The position numbers and the translations under genes were made by a program. Shown here piece after piece: positions 47,901 to 60,200 of a DNA stretch of 64,000 nucleotides (positions are counted from its first letter, which is position 1; the number at the start of each line of letters is the position of its first letter). Under the pieces are notes generated by a model, which saw only the letters and a program-made list of their open reading frames with translations, ran no database searches and was not told the origin of the DNA. The DNA lies in assembly GCA_964035795.1 (NCBI GenBank), contig OZ038321.1, forward strand, positions 8,139,446 to 8,203,445. The letters are read 5' to 3'. The DNA comes from Pterobdella sp. o SKG-2022. Lineage: Eukaryota > Annelida > Clitellata > Hirudinida > Piscicolidae.

Positions 47901-50900
47901 ACTAGACTAGTGGAAAAAAACTCAGCTATTTCTCTCAAGAGAAGTAGAAAGCAACTCCAGTTCCACGTGGTATTGTGCATCTTGCACCCACAAAATCATC
48001 TTGTATCAAACCTCCATTCAATGCAATCATTTCACCCCTCACTGGATTCACCTCAAATTCTCACACATCAAACTCTAAACCTCCTCAGCCTGATTGAAAT
48101 GTCACACCCAACCCAACTCAAATAATCTCCCCTCCCTCAACACATCATCAAACTAAACAAATCACCCAAACCAAACAATCCCCCTACACTCACTCCCCAC
48201 AACCTCTATAAACAACATTGACATATTGCAGCTAAACAACCACTCAATCACCAAGAAAACCACAAAACTGGTCCACTTAATAACAAACACAAAAAACTCA
48301 TCATCACACTAAGAAACCAACCTCAACAACAAACTCAAAACCCCACACATTCCCAACTTCTCAACTCAGGTTAGACAGACCTTAAAATCAAAAAGGCGAA
48401 GATCTAATCTACATCATAACAATATAACCTATTCACAAATACCCACCCACACAAACCTAACCACCAACAATATAGAACTCTAAAGTATAAAAATACACCT
48501 AACATCAATAACATGGATAACACATCAACCTCTTCATCCCTCTCAAACATCTTCCCAGCTCAATAATTAAAGGTGATTCCAATGCTCACTCTCAATCATG
48601 GCACTCTCCTAACACAGACCACAGAGGCCAACTCATAACTTCACTTCTACTCAACTCAAATCATATAATCCTACACTATTTAACATATATTTCAGACATT
48701 CCCTTTTCAAGAGCAACTCAATCAACCTCATCACTTACGCAGACGACATCACCATAAACTCATTTAACCCCAACACCAACACAGCCATCCAAAACCTTCT
48801 CCCATATCTAAACGAGATTCACATGAGCTCACACTAACAACCTCCAAATCCACAATTACACTCATGACACCAAATTTCTCAGAATCTAACAAACCACTGA
48901 ACATCCACATCGACAACACCCCCATTCACACCACCATCAACCCTACCATCCTTGGTCTAACATTTGACCCCAAATTAACCTTCTCCACCCACACAAACAC
49001 CATCACAAAACCCCAGAAATCACTCAAGCTTATAAAACTCCTATCAACACACTGGAGCAAAAGCAAAAAAACTCTCATCACCCCATACTTCTCCCCATTA
49101 TTGAATACACCAACACCATTTGGTCACCTATCATCTCATACACCTCCCTCAACAAACTACAAAAAAACAAAACGCAGCCCTGAGAAAATTCAGCAACTGT
49201 ACACAAGACGCCAACACCTCCACTCAAAAACCAAAACTCTTCCACTTCAAACTCCATGCCTACACCATAAACATATCCACCACTCAAAACACCTCTCACA
49301 CACAAATAAAAAACAACATAAAAACAATACACACAAAAATAGTTCATCACTACATATCAACCTCTCACAACAAAATCTTCAACAAACAAGCCCCACCTAT
49401 ACACGACTCAAAAACCACCCTGAATCACCACACACAAGGCACCTTCGTCCAACTCAGATAAAAAAATTATCCTTCATCCTCACATACCTCAACAAAATCT
49501 CATCCCTAACTTTCATGCCCACTCTACCACATCCGTCAACTTTTCACCTGCCCTAAAATAATTATAACACTGAGACCCAAGAGTCTGTGGACCAACCCTG
49601 TGAGAGTGGTTGAGCTCTTAATGAACTGTAAGATTTTTATGGGAACCTGAGAAACACCCCCTCATAACTATGGTGCTTGGAATTAAAAAAAATCTCAAGA
49701 TCTTTTAAAAAGAGCCATGGATTTAGCAGCAAACAAAAAAAGCTCTAAAGTGATGAAAGACATACCTTGCAGATTTGCTGCTGATTTCCTTGTCAGACTC
49801 TAAGAGAACTGGGTTGGATGAGATTGTTGTGGGTGGATATTCCTTGAGAGTGAAAGAGTTTTTGGTGGCATTATTGCAGTTGTTTTCGTTGTTACTTGCT
49901 TTGGAGAATCCTATTGTTTCTATGGCTTTGTTTTCTGCAGAAAAAATTTTGCATTTCAAAATAATTATTATAATCATTAATAGTGAGCATTTTACTATCA
50001 CAGAAATTCAAATGAATAATAAAAAATTTATAAATGTGCAGCTTCAGACACACCATCATGAGCACAACTATTTTAAACACTGCCCTTACATCCAACAGTT
50101 ATGATATTTATCAAAGGTTTTAATCACATTTAACAAAGCTTGATATTTAAGCCTTTAAACTCTTGGTTCTCATCATTTAGCAACTTTTTGAGAGCCATTT
50201 TATATTATTTATATTTGAAATCTTTTAATAGATATTTTCATCTTTATGGTTATTCAAAATTGTTGGCAACATTCATTGAAGGATTGTAGAATGGTCCATT
50301 AACAAAATTCAAATCACTATATATTATATACATATATATAGCACCCAGCTCCTGTCAGTCTAGAAAACACTTCTTTAGACAACAAAAGTTGCTGAAGCTC
50401 ATTCCATGATTTTTATTATAAAAATTTGTTCATCATTACTTTACCACTGTTGCTTCTCAACTTTTGATTAAATCTATATTTCCATAATTAATAAACAAAT
50501 ATTTGAACAAAACATTAAACTGTTTTCAAATCCCTCTTGGAAAGGGAAGAATGAAGGTAAACAGCTAAGATAATGCAAGAACTTGAACAGCTTGTGTTTC
50601 AAACCAATCTCCAATTAAATCTACATGTCATTAAATTCATAAGCTAACACTTTTCTATTTATAGTAAACTCAGCATAAACCCAGAAATTTCAATTTCAAC
50701 ACATTAGTGCTATTAACTTTAACCAAAAGTTACCCTGTGAATTTAGTTTATTTTTCTTAAACTTCACATGCTTTAAAAGTTTATTCAATATTTTACCAAA
50801 AATGTTAATTTTGAATTGTTTTTTTGAAATCTAAATCTATTAAAATTAATTTTTGAAGCTAAACTGTCATATATCTTACTAAATAACTTTATGCAACCAA

Positions 50901-52138
50901 CCTTGATAAATTTTGTTAGTGGAAGTGAATGAATTATTTGGAGTAGATGATAGAATGTTGGTGTAAGAGTTCTGAAAACTTGATGTGGTGATGGTAGGCA
51001 ACTGGCGTGGTACATAATTTGGATCTAATGACAGGAACTCATCCTTGTAACTTTGAACCTAACAATTAACATAAGGTTCTTTTATAATAATCATAAAAGT
51101 TCCTATGTAAAAATATAATTCGAAGTTTAATTAAGATTAATGTCATGACATTTGGCATCAGCTATCCTCTTCAAAATTTAATTTTAAATTTCTTTTAAAA
51201 AATTTTGAACAATGGAAATTAGATTATAAAATTATATATACAAGTCAGTGTAAAAAATGCTAATGCTCTACTAAATAAGTAACATATATACAAACATTGA
51301 AAGGGTTGGGGTTAGAGGAATTGAATGGGGATGCAGATGAGACAGGGTTGTAGATGCAAGAAACTATTTCAGTGTTGGAATGTGATAGAGAAGTTTTAAT
51401 GCTTGAAAGGGGTTTGGTAAATACAGATGAAGATAAAGATGTTTTGGTTAAAAAGCTTTGTGTTGAGTAATTAAGAAATGTCTTGCTAAAGCTACTACCA
51501 ATGTAATCATCTTTTGGTTCATAAAAAGATGATGCTAATGAGCAGATAGAATCTGTTTTATCTAAACTTGATTTATTTGATTGTTTATGTAATTGAATTT
51601 TTGACACTGTAGAATTTTCTATTTCTGGGTTTTTATTTTGCAATGAAAAGTTGTGATGATTAGGTTTCATATTACTACTACTATTATTGTTGTTTGAAAC
51701 GTCAGGCTCATCAATGAAAGAAATATCCTTTTTTTGTTCTTCCAAAGACTCATTGGGTATTTTATTAAGCAAAGGTTTAATCATTTTTTTCTTGAGTAAC
51801 TCCCACTCTTTCTCTATGTAACTATTATGATTTTTGATTATATGTCGATTGAGAGAATTTATGTGAATGAAAGATGTACCAGTCCGTGAATTGAAGTAAC
51901 TATGGGAGGTTTTGTTTTTGTCAGCAATATGACAATAAGTTTCTTGTAAAGATGCCACTCCCGAATCACACTCAGAAATCTCGGAGTTTTTACTGCTACT
52001 AATATCAGAACGTTGATCACTTGCAACACTGTTATTAAAAAAGCATTCGCTATTATCATCTTTGGGTTGATCATCTCCTTCCTTCAAATCTTGACTATTC
52101 ATATTATCAACGGTAAAACCGTCATAATTATCTTTCAT
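44965..52138 (-). CDS. Large Ser/Thr/Asn-rich protein of unknown function, 4 exons
   Basis: Minus-strand exons: 52138-51296, 51058-50902, 49934-49766, 46945-44965. Every junction is GT/AG with matching phase, giving about 1049 aa. The start is ATG (MKDNYDGF) at 52138, shortly after an in-frame stop. I recognise no domain. Exon 1 is acidic and Ser/Asn-rich (SGVASLQETYC). Exon 4 starts with a basic stretch (AQRKKMKNRKEKD), a hydrophobic-spaced NKDMDHILKYINN followed by KDKGKKSKKK, a small Cys cluster (SKNCCKPCS), then long Ser/Thr/Asn/Pro-rich sequence. The composition suggests a mostly disordered, possibly nuclear protein (inference). The stop at 44965-44967 may be bypassed by a donor (AA/GTTAGT) just before it, adding a short exon near 44690. 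A retrotransposon occupies intron 3. Confidence 0.7.
47681..47980 (-). other. Unassigned open frame inside intron 3 of the Ser/Thr-rich gene
   Basis: The minus strand has a 99-codon open frame including EADLVSLREHISTMHMPASL, ETRFWDLIFQFGKEKKKLL and KCFLGT. Its composition is more protein-like than the surroundings. The flanking exons already join in phase without it, so it is either an alternative exon, a gene fragment or part of an old element. I do not recognise the family. Confidence 0.35.
48190..49640 (+). mobile_element. Decayed non-LTR retrotransposon (Jockey/I-like), plus strand
   Basis: Endonuclease start NIDILQLNNHSITKKTTKL (about 48217), HIPNFSTQ, then PTHTNLTTNNIELLKY. Reverse transcriptase core LITYADDITINSFNP near 48727-48771. 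The C-terminal part includes PTILGLTFDPKLTFSTHTN (48940) and HWSKSKKTLITPYFSPLL, then TPPSTNYKK. Coding strand is A/C-rich. An internal deletion has removed the front of the reverse transcriptase, and frameshifts are common. It lies in intron 3 of the minus-strand Ser/Thr-rich gene, in the opposite orientation. Confidence 0.85.
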
Positions 52139-52150
52139 TTCTTTTTCCAA

Positions 52151-53014
52151 CCATTATTAAGGTTTAGCTTAACCTATCCAGAAAAATTACTAAAATAGTT
52201 TGAATTTTTTAACACATCTATCAGTTAAAAACTATATTAAAAATAATAATGGCACAAAAAATCGTAGTATCTCTTAGTAAATTTTAAAGAAACAATTGAA
52301 ATAACTTTGAGTAAAAATCGAAAGGAAGTTGTCAAATATGGTAAAACTACAAGACAATTATTTGTACTTAAAAACTTTTGCAACGTTTCAAATGTTTCAG
52401 TTTTTAAACTTTCATAAAAACAATTTTAAAAGCACAAAATTTTTATTGAATTTAGTATACTTTTTTTCAAAAAAAAAACATCAGCTTTTTTGAATTACTA
52501 ACCAGTCTTTAAAAAAATTTGGCATTTTATTTTATATACAAATAAAAGTTGTTTCAATCAAAAGTTATACAAAAAAATATTCAAAATCAGTTTTTTCAAT
52601 AAACATGGACTTTTTTTAAAAACGCATTTTCAAAAACACATACTCTATTTGCCACTAGATTAAAAATTAGAGGTGGAATTCTAGATGAGCATTGTGTTGA
52701 TACAAGAAAAAAAACCAGATGATATGCGCTATTAAGAGCTATGAAAACGACAAATTTTTCAATTAAGGAAATTGTATGTTATTGCAGAAATTTAGTTACA
52801 ACGTTGTTATATTCTTTTATTAGATAATTAATTTTTTCGTTTAAAAGTAAATAAAAATTTAAAAATTTCGTGTCTTGAAATAAAATTTTTTACAATAAAT
52901 TTTATTTATATTTTATTTGTTTTTAAACATGAAATTTGATTGTTTTTTTACTTGTTAGCTCAACTTTTCTTGATTTCGTAATTATCTAAAAATTATTTAG
53001 CTTGAAAGATTAAA
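52151..53014. other. AT-rich spacer, nothing recognised
   Basis: 5' flank of the Ser/Thr-rich gene up to the next LINE. Poly-A/T runs only; no open frame worth calling. Confidence 0.5.
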
Positions 53015-55950
53015 TTCTATATTGAAATTGAAATTTTGTGTTCGAACGAAATACATAACTTTACTGACTTTTTCCTTTTGCATGCTTGGAAACATAGGGC
53101 TGCAACAACACCCTTCCAACGTACTCGGTTCAGGCTGGTCCTCTTCAGCTCGGCCCACGTCATTCCAGTAGCCTTCGCTTCTGCTTTGATGCTTCTCCGC
53201 CAGATCTGCTTAAGACGGCCAGTTTTTCTCTTCCTTTGTGGGTTCCAGTCTAGAGCCTGTGTAGTGATGTTGACTGCAGGCGTAGCGTATGACCTATTCA
53301 TTCCCATTTACGCTTCTTTATTTCTGTCTCCAGTGGGACTTGTTTTGTCTTGTTCCAAAGTTCTTCGTTGGAAGCATCGGTTGGTGAATGTCTGAAATTT
53401 GTGGGTGAGAGTATTACATCACTCGCCACATCTCTGAGCCATAGAGTAGAACCGATTTTACATTAGGGTTGAAAATCCTGATCTTGTTTTGGACTGAGAA
53501 AGCTTTTGATTTTCAGATTTTTCGAAGGGTGTTGAAAACGTGTCTAGGTTTGTTGATGCGGCTCTCGATGTCTTTGTCTCTTCCCCATCTTTGCTGACAA
53601 CACTGCCCAAGTAGATAAACCTGTCAATTTCCTTAATTTCCTCGTGATATAGTTTCACTGGATCTTAGTTCTTGTTGTTGACTCTCATGACCTCTGTCTT
53701 TACAGTGTTGATTTGAAGTCCAGTTTTTTCAGCTTCTTCTGCCACACGACATAGTTTCTTTTGCACATCTTGCTGCTTGTGGGAAAGAAGGCTTATGTCA
53801 TCTGCAAAGTCTAGGTTTTCCAGTTGTTTGTTGAAGGTCCACTAGGTGCCTGGTTTTTGGTTTGCTGTGGACTGCCTCATGACCCAATCAACCACCATCA
53901 GAAAAATGATCGGTGAAAGCAAACTGCCATGACGGACGCCAATTTGTATGCTGAAAGGTTCCGTTAGTTAGCCTTCGTAGATCACTTGACAGGTAGAGTC
54001 TTCGTAAATTTGCTAGATGATGTCTATAAACTTTGGTGGAAAGCCGTGGTGGTGCATCAGTCTTCAGATGACATCTTGGTCAACACTATCAAAAGCTTTT
54101 TGAAAGTCGACAAAAACTGCGTACAGAAGGGTCTGCCACTCGAGGGACTGCTCAATGATGATGCGCATGGTTGCAATGATCCGTGCATGAGCGATCTTGT
54201 CGGAAGCCTGAATGTTCATCCCGAAGGATGATTCTGCTCAGTACTTTGCCGGGAATACACAGCAGCATGATTTTTCGCCAATTGTAGCAAAATGAAAGGT
54301 TCCCTTTACAAGATGTTATCTTCTCCAGTCAGCTGGCACTCGCTTTTGTTCCTAAATCTTGCATAAGAGAGGGTTCACATTTCAAAAGAAGTCTGGATGT
54401 CGGCCTCTAGAGCTTCAAGTGGAATTTTTGCTGGAAAGTGTCTTGGTGATTTCATACAGACACTCTATGTTCTGCTCGCCCGCATGTTCTCAGATTCTGC
54501 AGTCAGTTCTTCAATATAAGTTTTTTTATCTTGCCTCGCGCTTCGTTTTACCTGTCGGTTTGTTTTCAAGTACTGTGCTTGTAGTTTGTGTTTTACAGCT
54601 TGGTCTTGCGTGCTGTTGATTTGATGTTTCAGATGCCCCTTTCCAGTAATGAGTGTCTAGGTGTTTGATAAAAGCCACTCTTTGTGCTTCCTGGTTTTCT
54701 TGCTCAAAACTGTTTTGCAGGTTTTTGTCTTTGTCTCCCGAAGGCTGTGCCAATGTTTTTCAACTGATTTCTCTGGCAGTTGGGAAAGCACACTGAATCT
54801 GTTTCTCAGTTCAATCAAACTTTTCTGCCTCCGATATCACTTTCAAGCTGTGCACCTTGTACTTGTGCGATGGGCTTGTCACTTGGTTTTTGTAGGCTTT
54901 CATTTTGGTTTCGAGTACTACCACAACCAGGTGGTGGTCTGATGCTGCGTTAGTGCCACGCTTCTCTCCGACATCATGCTGGCTTCATCTCCACCTGCGA
55001 CTGATGGTGATGTTGTCGATCTGGTTCTACCAGTTATTGAAGGTGCAGAACTCTATAAAAAGTTCTCCATTCTTATTCTGCATTCTAGTGCCGTGTCTGC
55101 CCATAATAAGTTTGCTGTTTGTGTTATCAGCACCAACCTTGGCATTCACGTCACCCATGAGAATTTTCATGTCTCTTTTGGGCGTTTTGTCTATAGTGGC
55201 TTGGATTTGTTGGTAAAACTCATCCTTCTCCTCAATGTCTGCCACATTGGTAGGGGCATAGCACTAAATGGTGGTAATTTTTCTGCCCTTTAAATTGAAG
55301 CGTTCTGTAAGGATCCTTGGTGACATAGACTCTCAGAACAGCAGTGCTTGTTTTGCTTCGGATGTCATCAGCAATGCTACTCCGTGGGTGTGGGGTTGGC
55401 CTTCATTCTGTCTAGGATGGATGATGGTGTCTCCACTCAATAGTTGTGTTCTTTCTGAACATTCCTTCTATCACTCAGGCTTAGAATTTTTAGGTTGTAT
55501 CTTTGCATCTCTGACAGATTTAAACTGTCTCGCCTCTCTTATGTATGGTTCTGATGTTCCAGGTCCCTATCCTAGTTTTGTCCTTGGTCGTCAAAGGAGC
55601 TGTCAGTGCACTGGCTTTCCGAAGGCTTTCAGCAGCTCGCGTCATAGTCTCTGCTAGATAGAACCCTTCCTGCACCAAGCAGTTTTCAGAGTTTGTTGTA
55701 GTTTTTGTAACAGATTTTTTTACAGAGCCGGGTTGTTAGCTTAGTTCAAACTCCAAACCTGGAAGGCCAGAAGTCTGCTCTTAGTGTGACCTCTACCCCT
55801 TGACCTGTCAGGCTTGGGTGGTCCTGCCAAGAGCTTACGCTTTCGCCAGCATAGCTCTTAGGGTTACTGAGGTGCTCAAGCTTCCCGACCGCAACAAGGT
55901 GGCAGTCCATAGGGAGGAATCCATAACACTTCAGTGGTTTTATTTGAAGA
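53015..55950 (-). mobile_element. Non-LTR retrotransposon, minus strand, relatively GC-rich
   Basis: 5' to 3' on the minus strand. A 5' leader around 55950-55600 (CCTTGTTGCGGTCGGGAAGC). Endonuclease part EEKDEFYQQIQATIDKTPKR, then MKILMGDVNAKVGADN and ELFIEFCTFNN at 55027-55245. Reverse transcriptase region with damaged frames between. C-terminal part EEIKEIDRFIYLGSVVSKDG (53640), then NITTQALDWNPQRKRKTGRL and KQIWRRSIKAEAKATGM, ending NRVRWKGVVAALC at 53070. The order and motifs match APE-type LINEs common in aquatic animals. Stops are present, but the copy is better preserved and more GC-rich than its surroundings, suggesting a younger insertion. Confidence 0.85.
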
Positions 55951-56011
55951 AATGTTTTCGAAAGACATATGAGCAGTCTCAAAAAAATAATATTAAAATT
56001 TCAATTTGTTT

Positions 56012-56180
56012 GCCCATATAGCTCAAAGGTAGAGCATTAGACTAATTATCTAAAGTTACCAGGTTCTATCCCGCGTGGACCGACAATTAGCACCTGCTCC
56101 ACAGTGTGTCTTCGCTACATTAAATTTGTAGCAAGCGCTTTGATCCTAAGAAAAGGCGCTTTATAAACACAACATTAGAG
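56012..56180 (+). repeat. tRNA-derived SINE, copy 3
   Basis: GCCCATATAGCTCAAAGGTA then GAGCATTAGACTAATTATCT, AAAGTTACCA and the box B GGTTCTATCC. The layout resembles tRNA-Lys (GCCCxxATAGCTCAGxxGGTA) with AAT at the anticodon position. A non-tRNA part follows, ending AAAGGCGCTTTATAAACAC. It is the best-preserved copy; the others are at 14928 and 19335. RNA polymerase III boxes A and B are visible, though the acceptor stem does not close, so it is not a tRNA gene. Confidence 0.8.
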
Positions 56181-57258
56181 TCATGAAGTGTGAGAAAATC
56201 TGTTAATATTTATACTTATTGAGAATTTAGCTCTGTTTCTCAATGAAAGTTCTGAAAAAATTTTCAAATTCAATGTTTTGTTAAAAAATCACAACATAAT
56301 TTTGAACGTGGCCAAGAACTTGTTCCACTGGGGGCATTGTATCTATGCTTTCAAAAATTCAAAAATTTTTTTCACTTAATAATAAAAACAAACACTAAGG
56401 TTTATTGAGAAACTTAATACACTAAGCTTTTAGTAAGAGTATCTTACATTATCTAGTGTGAAAAATAGATGGAATTTATGATATTTTTTTCACTTAATTT
56501 ATTCAAATATTTATTTGAAGTTATTATTCATTTTTTTTGCTATTTAAGCCTTAAAATTATAGTTCCAAAAATTTCCAAACCAGACTTGAAACTTCCCGGG
56601 TTTTCATACCCGTATTTTGGGAGCTTATATTTCAAATATTGAAAAAAAGTTCAAAAAAAAAGAAAAAAAGTTTCCCATATTTAATAAACGCCTAACATTG
56701 ATTAATTTCAAATTCTTCGTTGATTTCAATGTGAATCTTAAAGATAACATCAGATTGGTTATATTTATCACACTTTTTTAAAGTTTCGTCAAAAATACCA
56801 AAATTTTTAATACATTTATTTGAAGCAAAAGAGATTTAAGTTTAGCCTTATTCAAAGTGATAATTATGTGAAAGTTTGGAAAAAGTAATACTGAAAAGAG
56901 GTAAAGATTTCTCCAATAATTTCAGCCATACTTTGACCTACAAACTGGCTATAATAAATAAAGTAACATAGTTCTCAGTTATTTGATTGTATTTTAATTT
57001 ATTTCAACTAAACCATTAGTTTAATTCATAACCCTAAATGGAAGTTATATGCCTACTAATTTTTTCATACATTTTTAGTATATTCAAACATGAAATCTTA
57101 AAAAACTGCTTTGAAAATAAATCTTAAAGCGAATATAAATTTGTCAACAGCTTTTTAAATTGATCGTCATTAAGCACATCTTTTAAATGCTTTAGACTTT
57201 GTATTGCTTATTAGCATATAAAGTTTGTTGCGAAATTGCTAGCAAGCCCTTATTCAAA

Positions 57259-60200
57259 ATGTTTTCTCATGTTATTTTCTACTTGAAATCAATTTTGGTG
57301 ATGACTTTTATTTATCTAGCTGTCAGACTTGTTAACCATGTGAAAATTATAATAAAAGTTAAAAAAGCTTTAAATAAGTTCCCTTGTAACAAGAGTCATT
57401 GGTTCTACGGGCATCTCAAAGAGGTATCTGAAATCCATACCAAAGCTTCAAAAATATTGATATAGAATTTAAACACAAAATCAAAAACCATTATCTAGTT
57501 GCCGAAAAAAACGGGGAAGGAATTTTTCGAGTACTATAGGGATGCAATGAAGAAGAATACCAGATGCCAGTCGTTCATGATTTGGGAACTAGGCATCGGC
57601 CAGTTGAAAGTGTGGCATCCAGAGACAGTGAGAGATGTGCTCAAGTCAACTGGTTTGCTTGGAGATTAATTATTGCATGTAATTTAATCGTTTAAAAGTT
57701 GATTCCTTGAAAATTGAACAAGCTTTTACAAAACGCTGTGTTCGCTGTAAAAACCTTGATGTTTATATTCGCATTATTCAGAAATGACTTTAATCAATAC
57801 TTCACTTCAGAGAAATCGTCTCAATGTTTTAAAAATTGCTTCATAAAATGAGGCAATATTTTGATACTTTTTTTATTGAAAGTAAAAACTTCGACAAACT
57901 CAACTTTTTTATATGCTATTTATACCAACGCTGATGATTTAAGACCAAATTGAGTTTTTCGAAAACTTTAGTTTGAATATGAAAATTTAATAGCGACTTA
58001 TTGAGTGCAAAAACTTATTTTTTCAATATTTGTTAGAAATCATTAGTTATAATCACTTAGAAAGTAAAGTATTGGTTGTTTTGGAAAGTTCTTTATAAAA
58101 TGAGACAATTTTTTTTATTCAAACTAAAATTTTCGAAAAATTCAACTTTGTCCTAAGTCATTAGTGCTGATACTAATGATTCATGCCAAAGTTGAATTTT
58201 ACGGAAACTTTAATTTATTTCTTTATTCAAACTTCCATTTTTCAAAGAAAAATATAGTTAGAAACATTGACCATTGCTTATAAGTTTTATCAATGTTTTT
58301 GTCAGTGGCAGTTTTATTTAAAGCTTCCAAGTTATTTAAATTAATGTTGAAAGCTTTGAGGTTTTTTTGTGGAACAAAGACTATAGAGGTTTTTGGTCGG
58401 TCTCGGATTGGTTTGATTGTAGCGTGGAAGTATGCGTACTTTAATGTTTCTGCTGGTGAATTGGACTCAGTATATGTCCTAGTAAGATGAGGCTTTTAAA
58501 TTTTGCTGACTTTTTTGGCTTGTTTTCCAAAATAGTTCATTGTTTGAAATTTCTTTTAGCCAAAAAACGCCTATGACTCTTCGAAGAAGACGTCGTTGGA
58601 AAGCGTCCAGCTGCTCCTCGCCTGTTTTCGTCAATGACTACGTGCCACAGTTGTAGAGCAATATGGGGAGAATATACGTGTTGAAAATTCTCAGTTTTTT
58701 TGTTCAAATAATTTTGTTTTTGTGCTCCATTAGGTTGGTAGGTGTCACGTTTAATGTGAATTTTAAAGACTTAAATTACATTTTTTTCACATACTTGACT
58801 TTGGAAAAGAATTTTCATACTTATAAATTTGTATTTCTATCAAAAATTTTTTGAGGGTACAATTAGTAATAAAAATTTAATGCATTTTAAGTCCTTCAAA
58901 TGCACACTATCAACAAGTGAAACTATATAATTTTCACAATGAATTTAATTTCTTTAAACTTTAATTATAAATTAAACAATTAATTTTACCAAAATGGATT
59001 CATTCAAGTATTTAGTACCTATATCTTATCCCTTATATATTCAACAACTAATATTAATTGAAGCTAATTGTTCACAACAATATTAATATTAATTTGAACC
59101 ACATATTGTTTAAATTGAATATATTTTGTAAGGAAGTTTGAAAAAATGCATTTGAATGAACTTTGTAAATTAATTGCATCCTTTAAGAGTACATTCAACA
59201 ATTTTTTTTCAACACCATAATAACCTGAATTTATGTTTAGTTATTAAAATTGTGTTGAATTTGTGTGTCTCATATAATTTCATCTTTAGTGCATACCTTA
59301 AATATTTTTTGGCTTATTTTATTATCAATTTTATATCTTTGTAACTTAGAATGTTGAAAAGTGATGTAACATGAAATCTTATTCATGGCAATTTTTAAAT
59401 TTACATAATAACAAAAACAATATAGTTTTCTGGAAGCTCTCAAATATAATGAAATATCTCTTCAAAATTTTGAGCTTTATTATCTTTTTTTGATAGCTCT
59501 AAGGTATTTTTTTTCATGGATGAATGGGCTGGACTTTTCTTTTCACCTTTCATTTTTGTCTGGCGGTTGGATGTTTGATGGTTGGTAAGGTTTTTACGAA
59601 TGAGGGCTCAGAGATCAAAGAATAGTTCAAAATCATGAAGCGATCGCTTATGATAAAACTGAACTTTTAGGAAAGTATATTATTTTGTTAAAAATGTAGT
59701 TAAAAAATTTAACATGAATCGATATGCCTATTTTTATTTTTTTTCATTTATTTTAAAAAATATATATTTATAAACTTAAAATTGGAAACAGTATACAAAT
59801 AAATTTACTTGGAAATATATTAACAAGTTTGCTTTTAGTTTTTTTGTTATTCAAAGCAATTATTAAAACCTTTATGTTTATACGTATTAATAAGTAGGAT
59901 CGCAAATTTCCCAATAGCACAGATTAATAATTTTCATAGAACTAACATTTCAAAAAATATGGAAGAATTATATTAAATTTCTAGATTTACTGTCATATCT
60001 TAAGATCCCAAAAAAAACAAAAAAGATGTATAATATTTTTACATACTTATATTTAGGTATATATTTGATTATTCGAATAAGTTCATATTCAATTTTTTAA
60101 TTATTCTTTCATCCAAAATCACATCTCTGCAATATAATAAGTATATAGAAGAAATGAAAAAAAAAAAAAATCTATANNNNNNNNNNNNNNNNNNNNNNNN

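Noticed and set aside
48864..49556. 230-codon open frame as a host gene
   Set aside because: It is the C-terminal part of the Jockey/I-like reverse transcriptase.
53036..55657. Several plus-strand open frames
   Set aside because: All are antisense to the minus-strand LINE.
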